Below, piece by piece: positions 1-8,600 of a DNA stretch of 11,919 bases. Position numbers and translations under genes: made by a program. Numbering within the stretch: the stretch's first letter is position 1; each line of letters opens with the position of its first letter. The notes beneath the pieces were generated by a model. The model had not been told where the DNA came from. It saw only the letters and a list, made by a program, of their open reading frames with translations, and made no database searches. The DNA comes from Goniomonas avonlea (lineage: Eukaryota; Cryptophyceae; Goniomonadida; Goniomonadaceae). The stretch lies in assembly GCA_003573635.1 (NCBI GenBank), contig QUTJ01031463.1, positions 1 to 11,919 on the forward strand, written 5' to 3'.

Positions 1-72
<72 letters not shown>

Positions 73-183
73 TCTCTTCTCTTCTCTCTTATGCCAGTGC
101 CTTCAGGCAGGCCCTCATGGGTCTGGCCGCTCAGCGGTTCCTGAATGGCTTGAATCCCCCCCCCCCCCCCCCCCCCCCCCCCC
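1..183. repeat. Composite microsatellite: (AC)n, (CT)n, TCTTC-type, poly-C
   Basis: Positions 1-30 are a perfect AC dinucleotide run, 34-66 a CT run, and 66-90 a pyrimidine tract with TTCTC-like units. After about 65 bases of non-repetitive sequence, 156-183 is an uninterrupted run of 28 C. Such tracts are replication-slippage products and typical of eukaryotic intergenic DNA. Their exact lengths are easily mis-assembled. No coding signal is seen in them. Confidence 0.95.
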
Positions 184-189
184 TCTCTA

Positions 190-1229
190 ATATATGCTAG
201 GCCGGTGTGGGAGTATCGAGTGACAGTGTCACCTAGATTGCCTGACGACTCGGTCGATGGTTCTCCCCTCTCTTCCCGGTGCGTGTGTACCTCGCAGGTC
301 GCGCAGGGGCTGTGCTTCAGATTGGTGAAGGGGGACCTTCCGTTTTGAAGTGCACGTGTTCTCGAGCTCTGCTTTTTAGTAAGTTTTTACTCTCTCCTTT
401 AATTTTTGTTTCACTGTCTGTGCGCTCCGGCTGCACCTGTCGAATTGTGACATATATGATCTTTGGTTGGGAATTGAGGGTAGCTGGGTTCAGCTCCCCG
501 GCCGCCCTTTATGGGTTCGCCTATTCCTTCCCTTGCGCACCCGCGGTTTTCTCCTCTTTGTCCATTTTAGGGGGTGCCAGTGTCATTAAATGGGTCGCAC
601 GTGGAAGGGGTGGTAGGAACTCTTCCTGTGTCACGGATGAGGGGAGGGGTCGTTTCTCCTCGGCCCCAGCTCCTCGAACCAGGTTTCCGAATCAATTTTG
701 GCGCGTCGACCGGTACCTGAAAATTCTTGACACAATGGCGTCAATTTTGCCCCCGCACAGCTAGCAGATCTCCTCAGCAGGGCAGTGTGCGTTGGAGTGC
801 GGGCATGGTTCCGCCGGCCGTTGGTCTTGGGAGTGTTTCAGATTGTCACCGGGCCCTTTCCCCCTCGCGTTGAGGACAGAGATAACAGATATTTATTACC
901 GTGTTACCATTGCGATTTTTTAAAGGCAACACTCTCACGGTGAGTCCAACTTTCACGTCTCATCACGAAGATAAAATTTGGTCAAAAAATTGTAGGCAAC
1001 AACAACAGAGATAAAACCTCTGCCATGACTGGCGCAACGTCGTAAGGTAAGTTACAACGAGGCATATGGCACACACAGAGGGGGATTCCAACCATCCAGG
1101 AGGACGTGAGTGCACGAACAGGCAGTTTGTCAAAGTTACATAGCCTCTCAAGGAGAGCCGGTGGGAGTTGGCCACGGCGCACGAGCCGAAGCAGTTGTAG
1201 CTGGCAGGCCAAGACAGTCCAGGCGCATT
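190..1229. other. Intergenic stretch with no supported gene
   Basis: This kilobase downstream of the LRR gene holds only open frames without recognisable domains. The longest plus-strand one (279-764, 161 codons) has a Ser/Phe/Arg-rich composition with no repeat or motif I recognise. The minus-strand frames at 963-1413 overlap the end of the LRR gene in the wrong frame. Part of the region next to 1230 is presumably 3' untranslated sequence of that gene. Confidence 0.6.
892..897 (-). promoter_or_regulatory. Possible poly(A) signal (AATAAA) for the LRR gene
   Basis: On the minus strand this hexamer reads AATAAA, about 330 bases beyond the inferred stop codon at 1230-1232. It is a plausible cleavage/polyadenylation signal for the LRRC40-like transcript. 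A hexamer occurs by chance often, and the lineage's signal is unknown, so support is weak. Confidence 0.25.
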
Positions 1230-4200
1230 TCACAAGGCCTTCAACTGTCGCTCCAAGCGAATGAGCACTGATCGTTCCATCTGGATTTTCTTTTTGAGGG
1301 CGAACGTCACTGCGACACTCTTGCCGCCCGAGCTCATCTGCCAAGGTCAATGTCAACATTTGCTCGATGAGAATCAGTGTTGCTCGATGAGAATCAGTGT
1401 GAGTGATAGGCACGGAAACATTCCAATTAGAAATCCGAATCAGCGCACCTCAGCGTCTAGTGCGGCGATTTTATCACGAGAAGTCTGCATCTCAGCTTGT
1501 AGTCTGTGAGCTTCGTCGCCACCGCCACCTGCACACGACGATGTAAGAAGATAGCCAAGATGGAAGACGCAGGAATGACGTTGCAGACCACATGCTGTTG
1601 CAGACTCACAGGCCGTTGCAGCCTCACCAACTCCAGACGGCACGACAGACTGCCTGCACCACTGCAGGCCGACAGGCTGGCGGACAGACTGCAACAGGCA
1701 GAATGCAGACAGACCGGCGACACCCGACAGACAAGCTGCACCACAGGCCACAGGCTCCAGGCTCCAACTACAGCGTGGGGGCTAATTGCACACTGGCATC
1801 ATAACCTGTGATCTGCAGTCCGAGGCCTTGTTGGCTGTTAATCTGCTGAAACGTCGGGAGCCTGCTGGCCTCAATTCTGCCGCGAGTCGAAGCGAGGAGC
1901 GGGGGGGGTGCGAGACCAGGAGTTCTGGATACCTCGATGACAATTTGGTGGTGTCACAACTCAACTTAACGTCTTTGATTTGGTCGCTAGCTGTAACGCA
2001 CCCTGTGCCGCAGCAGCCGGCTGCTCCGGAGGCGGAAGAGGCTGCTTTTCCTGGAGAAACTTGAGCAACGCCGTGGTGTTGGCAATCACGTCCCTGCTCC
2101 GCACGTCAGACGCCCACACGGCACTGACACCCACCCTCACACAGCACTCACCAACGCATTCAGGCACATCACACAAATAATCAAAGGCACGAGAGCAGGC
2201 AGAGCCTCGCCGCCACGCGCCCACACTCGGAGAGCACACTGCAGCAACACACACACCGCACACGCACAGCGCACGGGAGCAGTGTATACACACAGCACAC
2301 ACACACACACAGCACACGCACACACAGCACACACACACACAGCACACACACACACAGCACACGCACACACGCGCACCACAGGCACAGCACAGGCACAGCA
2401 CGCACACGAGAGAGAGAGACCCTCTCTGCGTGGGCAAAACTTGCGAGCACATTCCCCCTCAGGTCGGTCATTGAGAGCATGGTAGCACACAGCGGGTGTG
2501 GGAGACCAGACCTGCGAATCAGCCGCAGCGGGTTGCCGTCGACCAGCAGTGCGCGCAGGTTGGCGTTGCCCAGCCAGGTTGGCAGGCTTGACAGGTTGTT
2601 GTTGCTCAGGTTGAGCGAGGCCAGCATTTCCAGTTGCAACAATTGCTGCAGCCAAAGTGTGACCGACTTGGCGTCGCGTCTCGGTGCACTCCCATGCCTG
2701 ACTGCGTTCCGGTACAAACACAAAAAAGCAGATTCGTGCAACAAGCCATGGCGTGATCATGAATGGGGTCGGACGGCCTTGCATCCTCAAGAAACGGACG
2801 GCATCAGAAATCCACACCTCTGGGAGAGAGTCGATCTTATTGCTCTGCGCATCAATCAACCGCAGTGAGGAAATTGCGCCAATGCTCGGCGGCAGGGTGC
2901 GCAGCTGCGTTCATTTTCAGCGCATACATCGAAAAACGCTGAACTCTGTGCCACTAGGGCACTCACTCAAAAGCCACACCCTCATGTAGTCGCTGTCTCA
3001 CACGGAGTCTCACTGCCACACTGTCTCCCACAGTGTCTACGTGTCTGGGAAAAAAGTGTACAGCCACCGACCTGGTTAAATCCGAGGAAGAGGTCTTGCA
3101 GACACGGCGGAGGGTCGCGGCACAGGACCTCGGGCACCGCTTTCAACCCGTTGCGTGACAAGTCCAATGTGATCAGCGCACGCATGCCAGTCATCGGGGG
3201 CAACTGAGCGAGTGAGTTGTGCGACACGACAAGGGTTGCGAGCGATGGCATGTGGGCCACCGACGTGGGCAGGGTTCTGAACGCATTGTCGCTCAGAGTT
3301 AAAGTGGTCGCGGCCCCCAATCGGGCAAACTGCCAAACAATGTCAGGAAAATGGGGTAAAAACAGCCCCGAAGCAATCCTAAATACGGTGCGAAAAAACA
3401 GGAAGCAGAGGTGAGTAGGCGAGGAGGCCGTGGTGGAAATGGTCCTCGAGAGGTGGAAGGAAGTAAAATTCCTCCAAGATTCGACACTTTGACAAAGCCT
3501 GCTTTGGACACTCGCACATCCCATTGGACACTCTGCCAACTCGAACTCTGATCACTGAGCAATCGAAGCCTCGACGCGCGTGTTGACACGGTGGAGAGGA
3601 GGGCTGAAGGTTGGTGGAACACTACCTCTGGAGGGAGAGTGTCGAGTCGATTGGACGAGAGATCCACCAGCGTAACCTGAAGAGCACAATCCTCCATAAG
3701 GAGGTCCTGCACGACGGCTTCATTATTTTGTTGATTTCACCATGACACTTGAAGAGGGAGCCATCAATTGAGGGGTATCTAAATGCACCCGAAACTTTGG
3801 CTTCACACGTTCAGGGCATTTTCAGGACCAGCATGCACAAGACATACCATCGGGACATTCGTGATCCCGGTGCCAGCCAGCAACAACTCTCGCTGAAAAC
3901 GCATCCCTCTGAGAGCCTCACCCAACGTGTTTGCTTTTGCGGCTGCTATTTCTTCATCTCCATCTGAGGCAAAAACAAGCGGGGTCAGGTCGGGGCCACA
4001 CAGCTCTGGCTGAAGCAACGACATTTGGGGACGGGGGAAGATTGCAAAAGACTGGGATCCACAATCTGGCCACAGGAAATTGTTGCGCATCCTCAAACCG
4101 ACAAAGGCAGCGACAGAAAGAAGGGAACAGGGCAGTTTCGAACAAGCAACAAGGACACCACGAACCACCTTGGATGCGTGACCGCAGGTAGCTCAAAATT

Positions 4201-5477
4201 TCACGAGTTCCCTTTTCTAGTAAGCCTCGACGCAGCGTTTTGCTTGGATTCCCTTCGAAGTTCAGAGCAACGATACAAGTCATGTTGCCTAGCCGTGATG
4301 GAAGATCACTACGAAATGCGTCAGAAATGAAATCGAAGCCACGGCTTCGCACCGCAAGTCGTTGTTTCGGAGATCAAGGCGTCGCAGCTCTCGCAAACAA
4401 AGCAGATCAGGCTCATTCAACGATGCAAGCTTATTATCAGCCAACTCGAGGACGCTCAACTTAGGGGTTGCTTGTAAACCCAGCGGCAGCGAGGTCAGCC
4501 TGTTGAACCCAAGAAGGACTTCAAACAGCGCAGGGGTCGCGGGTAGATGCGGAGGGTCAGACAACTGGTTCTCACGGCAGTCTAAGCGCGTTAAAGAGGC
4601 CATGTTGGCAAGGGAGGGAAGCGAAGTCAACGCGTTCTTGCTCAGCTCGAGTTCACGCAGCCCCTGCAGTCAGTCAGGGCACAGGAGCGTCTGTGTTGGG
4701 CGGGTGCAAAACAGCAGATGCACACCTATTCGTGATCATGCTGTGCAGACACGCACCCGCATTCTACTCAGTGATCCAGGCACTCCTCGGAGGCCATTCC
4801 CAGCGACACAGAGGCGTTGCAGTCTCTCCAAGCGTCCGATTTCGTCAGGAAGCTGACGCAACTTGTTGAACGAAACATCCAAAGTTTCCAAAAGTGTAAC
4901 AGCAGTGATTTCGTCCGGAAGAGTCGCCAGCACATTATGGTCGGCCTGGAGGGGTGTTATCAGGTGGTTTGCGTCCTTCTTGAACATTTTCGCATCATGC
5001 CTGAAGCTCCAGCAATCCTGTCAAACACTCCACAGCCGGGTGGATGGTACCCAAACGGTTGTATTGCACACTGAGGCGAATAAGACCGCTAGAAGAAGTG
5101 TAAACGCTGAGCGGAAGATCCGTGATCTGGTTGTGGCCGCAGTGCAGAGTTCTCAAGTCACTCAAAGACTCAAACGTTTTTGGTTCCAAGTGCTCGAATC
5201 CATTATGAGAAATGTCCAACTTTGTTAGCTCGCATACTTCCCACCAATTGGTGTCCCCTGTCACGCACGTTTAGGTGGCTACGACACGACAGCGATCTTG
5301 CCTGGATTCTCAAACCACTCATCGAGTTCCCGAGGCAGAGCTTTCAGATTTTTGTTTGAAAAGTTCAGCTCTCCAGTAGCTCTGGCGCCCTGTGGACAAA
5401 CGGTGGTAAGTTGTTTCAATTTTATCGACAGTCGAACGTGCCCGTACCTTGATCAACGCCTCAAGTGCCCTCGACAT
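1230..5477 (-). CDS. LRRC40: LRRC40-like leucine-rich repeat protein, 14 exons, about 690 aa
   Basis: Exons in transcription order: 5477-5448, 5389-5302, 5257-5001, 4945-4757, 4663-4353, 4308-4169, 4065-3848, 3706-3626, 3329-3072, 2904-2818, 2645-2512, 2093-2002, 1528-1449, 1337-1230. All joins keep phase. Within the LRR blocks each chosen join restores a 22-23 residue repeat (LxxLxLxxNxLxxLPxxI). Architecture: N-terminal ARATGELNFSNKNLKALP, then WWEVCELTKL as in LRRC40 (WWE-x-TDLTKL); a first LRR block (about residues 12-315) closed by RRGLLEKGTREILSYLRSR; an acidic linker (about 339-420); a second LRR block closed by IRRDVIANTTALLKFLQEK; a Pro/Ala linker; and a C-terminal coiled coil (about 630-690). 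Human LRRC40 is about 600 aa and, as I recall it, has the same two-block layout with KGTxxxLxYLR closures but no coiled-coil tail. LRRC40 is an ancient, probably intracellular, protein-binding family of poorly defined function. No signal peptide or membrane segment is visible. The start ATG (5475-5477) is the only ATG that fits the first exon. Homology is solid; the linker exon edge (4065) and the last three exons are least certain. Confidence 0.88.
1338..1448 (-). other. Last intron of LRR gene, carrying a 20-bp tandem duplication
   Basis: The donor is GAG|GTGCGC and the acceptor CTTGGCAG|ATG, phase 0. Joining them runs ...RDKIAALDAE into MSSGGKSVAV... without breaking the charged helical character. 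The intron contains two identical 20-bp copies at 1361-1380 and 1381-1400. Confidence 0.65.
1361..1400. repeat. Exact 2 x 20-bp tandem duplication
   Basis: The segment TGCTCGATGAGAATCAGTGT occurs twice head to tail with no mismatch. It lies inside the last inferred intron of the LRR gene, so it does not alter the protein. Perfect identity points to a recent duplication or an assembly artefact. Confidence 0.95.
1529..2001 (-). other. 473-bp intron of LRR gene with degenerate repeats; retention gives a shorter protein
   Basis: The donor is CACAGG|GTGCGT and the acceptor TCGTGTGCAG|GT, phase 1. GTGCGT is also the donor of other introns here. If the intron is retained, translation reads on for 13 more codons to a TGA at 1961-1963 and gives a 641-aa protein lacking the coiled coil. 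Between about 1568 and 1765 the plus strand is rich in imperfect CTGCA, CAGAC and GACAG words, a decayed minisatellite-like tract. Confidence 0.6.
2094..2511 (-). other. 418-bp intron of LRR gene with CA/GT microsatellite
   Basis: The donor is ATTCGCAG|GTCTGG and the acceptor GGAGCAG|GGACG, phase 2, rebuilding IRRDVIAN. It is one of the longest introns of the gene, largely because of the CA-rich repeat at about 2249-2390. Several long open frames rich in Cys and Val, or in Thr and His, over this segment are artefacts of the dinucleotide repeat. Confidence 0.85.
2249..2390. repeat. Intronic CA-rich microsatellite with interspersed CAG/CACG
   Basis: The tract consists of (CA)5-8 runs separated at fairly regular 14-17 bp spacing by CAG or CACG, which gives a higher-order unit of about 16 bp between 2297 and 2370. 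It lies entirely in an intron of the LRR gene. Confidence 0.9.
4946..5000 (-). other. Inferred GC-AG intron, 55 bp
   Basis: The flanks are CTTCAG|GCATGA and CCCCTCCAG|GCC, phase 0, with a CTGAT branch-point-like word upstream of the acceptor. Without splicing the upstream frame stops at TGA inside the intron. Splicing joins TGLLELQ to ADHNVLATLP and gives an exact 23-residue LRR. No GT in this interval gives the same repair. Confidence 0.75.
5258..5301 (-). other. Inferred GC-AG intron, 44 bp
   Basis: The flanks are AATCCAG|GCAAGA and GCGTGACAG|GGG, phase 1. AG|GCAAG is the usual consensus for GC donors. The intron holds an in-frame TAG. Removing it joins the N-terminal block (ELDEWFENP) to GDTNWWEVCELTKL, in the order expected of LRRC40. 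No in-phase GT donor precedes the stop. Confidence 0.75.
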
Positions 5478-5684
5478 TTTGGAAGTAATTGAACTTGCGG
5501 GAGTGCCGCTTCAAGCTTGGCGCTGTATACACCATTTTCGTTTTGAGGACTCAATGAGGAGCGTTTATATTCCAAAATATCCCAAAAAGGCCTTCCGTCG
5601 TCTACGCCTTGCAAGGTGCTTTCACTTCTTCCAAGAAAAAGCAACCCTAAAAGCGGATTGGCTCCCGGCTGTGTGGCGGCACAG
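5478..5684. promoter_or_regulatory. Divergent intergenic region, probable bidirectional promoter
   Basis: Only 207 bp separate the start codons of the minus-strand LRR gene and the plus-strand kinase gene. It contains an AT-rich TTTATAT element at 5564-5570, about 115 bp upstream of the kinase ATG, and an inverted CCAAT word (ATTGG, 5657-5661). Which element serves which gene cannot be told from sequence. Both 5' untranslated regions and promoters must lie here unless further upstream non-coding exons exist. Confidence 0.55.
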
Positions 5685-8600
5685 ATGAGAACACCTGTGA
5701 AGCGGGTATTCTCTGAACATTATGTTCTCACAGACACATTGCTTGGTCGCGGGGGCAATGCTGAGGTTTACCTTGGCTCAGACAAACTGACCAAAGTGAA
5801 TGTCGCTGTGAAGCGAATTGACAAACGTTCTGGTGGGTTGGAGGCAAATCTTCAGCAGGCGGAGATTCTTCGGATCGTTGACCATGAAAATATTATTGCA
5901 CTCTTGGATTGGTTCGATTCGCCTGATGAACTATGCCTTGTGCTCGAGCTTGCGAGTGGGGGTGATGTCGTTCACCGAATCGAGCGCCTGGGCCAAATGT
6001 CCGAACAGCTCGCAGTACGATATTGCCGACAGGTGTTAAGTGCGTTGTCACACTGTCATGTGCGTCCGGGTTTCCCCGCCAACTGTATTCTGCCCTGACT
6101 GTCTCTGCAGTCTCGGGGAATTGTGCACTGTGACCTCAAGGTGGGCACGCTGCAATGACCTTTCGCTAACTGTTGTTTTCAGCCAGAAAATATTCTTTTC
6201 TCTTCATGGGAAGACGATGCAGTTGTTAAAATTGCAGATTTTGGTTTCGCTCAGATGCTCGTTGAAGATCACCGTGACAAATTGAATGCGAATCGGGGGA
6301 CTCCCGAGTATATTGCTCCAGAGGTGTTGACCACGAGTGGCTACGACACTGCAGCCGATCTGTGGAGTTTTGGTGTCATTGTATATATTCTACTGTCGGG
6401 GGTGAGTTGCCTGATTCATGGGCGCCGGTCTCACCGTGTGTGCAGGTATTCCCATTCTTCGCGAGTGAAGATTTGCCACTTCCCCAGCGTCGGACGGTTC
6501 TGTTCAAAAAAATTGTTGCAGGCACCTATCGTTTTTACCCAAAATATTTCGACAAAATCTCGGCCGAGGCGAAAGATTTCATCCAACGACTCCTGATAGT
6601 CGATCCAAGCAAACGAATGACTGCAGCTCAGTGTCTCGAACATCGATGGATGAGGAGCGCGACCCCAGCCCCCTCCGCTCTAACAGACACCTTTCGCCTG
6701 CTGCACGAGTTCAACCTGCAGCGAGCAGCTGTGAACCAGTCGCATTGTCTCAGCTCTATCCTCATTCATTGTGACAGGTCCGTCCTCCAGAGTTGATTCG
6801 TATTTTTTGAGCTCCACAAATCGCAGTTTAAATGCAACGTAACTCATTGATTTGGATACACCAGATATTTGTACATGCGATGTTGTTTTCGAGCAGTCTG
6901 ACTCTTTCTGCTATTGAGTGACGATTGACAGAGATGCGCCTGACCGTGAAGCGCCCATGATGACCGGCATCTTTCAAGATGAAAAAGGGGGGCAGGGTCG
7001 TGGTATGCAGGTATTAATTTTGTCGATCCTGTTTTGACTTTCGAATCCTGTTTCGACTTTCGTGACTCATTTCGTCGCGGTTAGTTTGCTGTGTGGGCCT
7101 GACCCTCGTCAGGTTGTGATTTCGCTGGCGTATGAAGAGTCACCGGTGTCAAAACTGGAGGCTGCCACGGCAATCTACAACTATTGCATTGACGGTATGT
7201 CGCTCTGCGGCAACAAGTGCTCTGCAGTCTGGTTTCTTAGATGTTCAATAATGCTCGGACGTGTTCGGCCACGAGGAAAAGGGGAGCGAGAGTCAGGGAG
7301 AGAGATTGCGAACGTCGCCCCGCTGTAGACGGAGACTTTGTGCTTCAAAAACGCTTCCATGCAGTAACCCGTGCTTCCCTCCTCCTTCTCGTTCCTTCAA
7401 CGAGGCAGACACATTTGAGCCTACCCGCCCTCTCTCCCCTTCTCTTGCGCCGTTATGACTAAGCTTCTCATGGCAGAGAGAGTGTGCCAGATGCTGGTGG
7501 AGAAGGGGGTCCTGAGAGCCTTGAACTCCCTCGCAAAACTCCAGAGTCCCCAGGTGATCCCAGCTTGTTACCGAGCAATGACCTTGCCCAGCTTTGGATT
7601 GCTTCGTTGGTCCAACCTTTAGATTTGTTTCGACTTGGCACAGGATAGCATTTGGATGTATTTTTCACGACTTTGCCCTCCCCCTCTCCTCAAATTCTGC
7701 AACTTTGACACAACCCCCGTATCTTCGAGCAACTTTGGCTGGAATACCAAGTATTACATGTGTTTGTTTGTTGCAGTCCGTCAGAATCCTTTGTTGAGGA
7801 AAGAAAGATTCTCGTTGTTGCAGAAGCCTACGGCTGGATCGAATCCTCAACTATTCGAAAGTTCTAGACTTATTGAACGTTCTTTTGTATGAACGTCGTA
7901 TTCACTACGTCCCCCTTATCATTCTGAGCGTGACGATTGATTATGGTTCGCAGGTGAAGAACCTGGTGTCGCTGTCGCTGTATCGAATTGTTCAGTCGTC
8001 GTACCTTCGAGCCGTGGAAGGAGGGAATGTTTTGACTCCGGCGCTGACACTCGCGGCCGACAATTCCAACGTTGTCGGGAGGCAAGCTGGTCGTGTCCTG
8101 GCTCGCTTGCTTCATTCTGAGCCCCACGCTGCCAGTGTGGTCCAGAGGTGAGTCTTTTGGTCAGACTGGTGCTGTCGGTCAGAAGGTTGTCTGCTCGAGC
8201 TGCACACATTTCCTCGCAGACAGCGACCACCAGGCCCTCGATCTTTCTTGACCCTTGTTGGCAGGGGTGGTTTGCGGCTCATGCTGCGACTGCTGGACTC
8301 AGACCTCTCCGACCACCACAAAGAGTGTCTCCAGGCCTTCACCTGCTTGGCTGAAAATGCCGAGTTTCACCCGCATTTCATCCGCAAAGAGCCAGCTCCA
8401 TGGCGGCGAAAAAATTCCATGTCGCCGAGGGACAGCCCAGGAGAAGAGCGGAGGTCGGCTGTGTCCGCCATCGCTGCCTTGGTCTCGCGCACAGAGGGGG
8501 TGGGCGAGCAGTTCCTGGCAGCGCACTTGCTTTCGCTGCTTGCTCGTGGTGGTGCGTTGGGTGTTTGGATGTCTGTGTTTCCTGCCCTGTGGTTTCATTG

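Noticed and set aside
279-764. 161-codon plus-strand frame
   Set aside because: It starts with a non-ATG codon, has no recognisable motif, and sits in repeat-flanked intergenic DNA. I found no phase-compatible exons around it.
2646-2740. Upstream extension of the exon at 2512-2645 (RHGSAPRRDAKSVTLW)
   Set aside because: The frame is open, but using acceptor GGCTGCAG at 2646-2648 with donor GAG|GTGTGG yields an exact 23-residue LRR in phase 0, whereas the extension breaks the repeat.
1961-2859. Long minus-strand frames with Cys-Val-Cys repeats, resembling a Cys-rich protein
   Set aside because: They read through the CA/GT microsatellite in an intron. The real LRR coding segments at their ends splice around it.
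3062-3075. Unspliced FNQVGG, which looks like NNQVGS of human LRRC40
   Set aside because: The exon ends at AACCAG|GTCGGT. Splicing to LRTLPPSIG gives an exact 23-residue repeat, so the VGG is intron sequence and the similarity is chance.
7477-7640. Alternative frame reading SVPDAGGEGG ... DLAQLWIASLVQPLDLF
   Set aside because: It looks coding-like, but the frame reading ERVCQMLVEKGVLRALNSLA joins the preceding exon in phase and gives a much better armadillo repeat. I keep the latter, with the alternative as a minor possibility.
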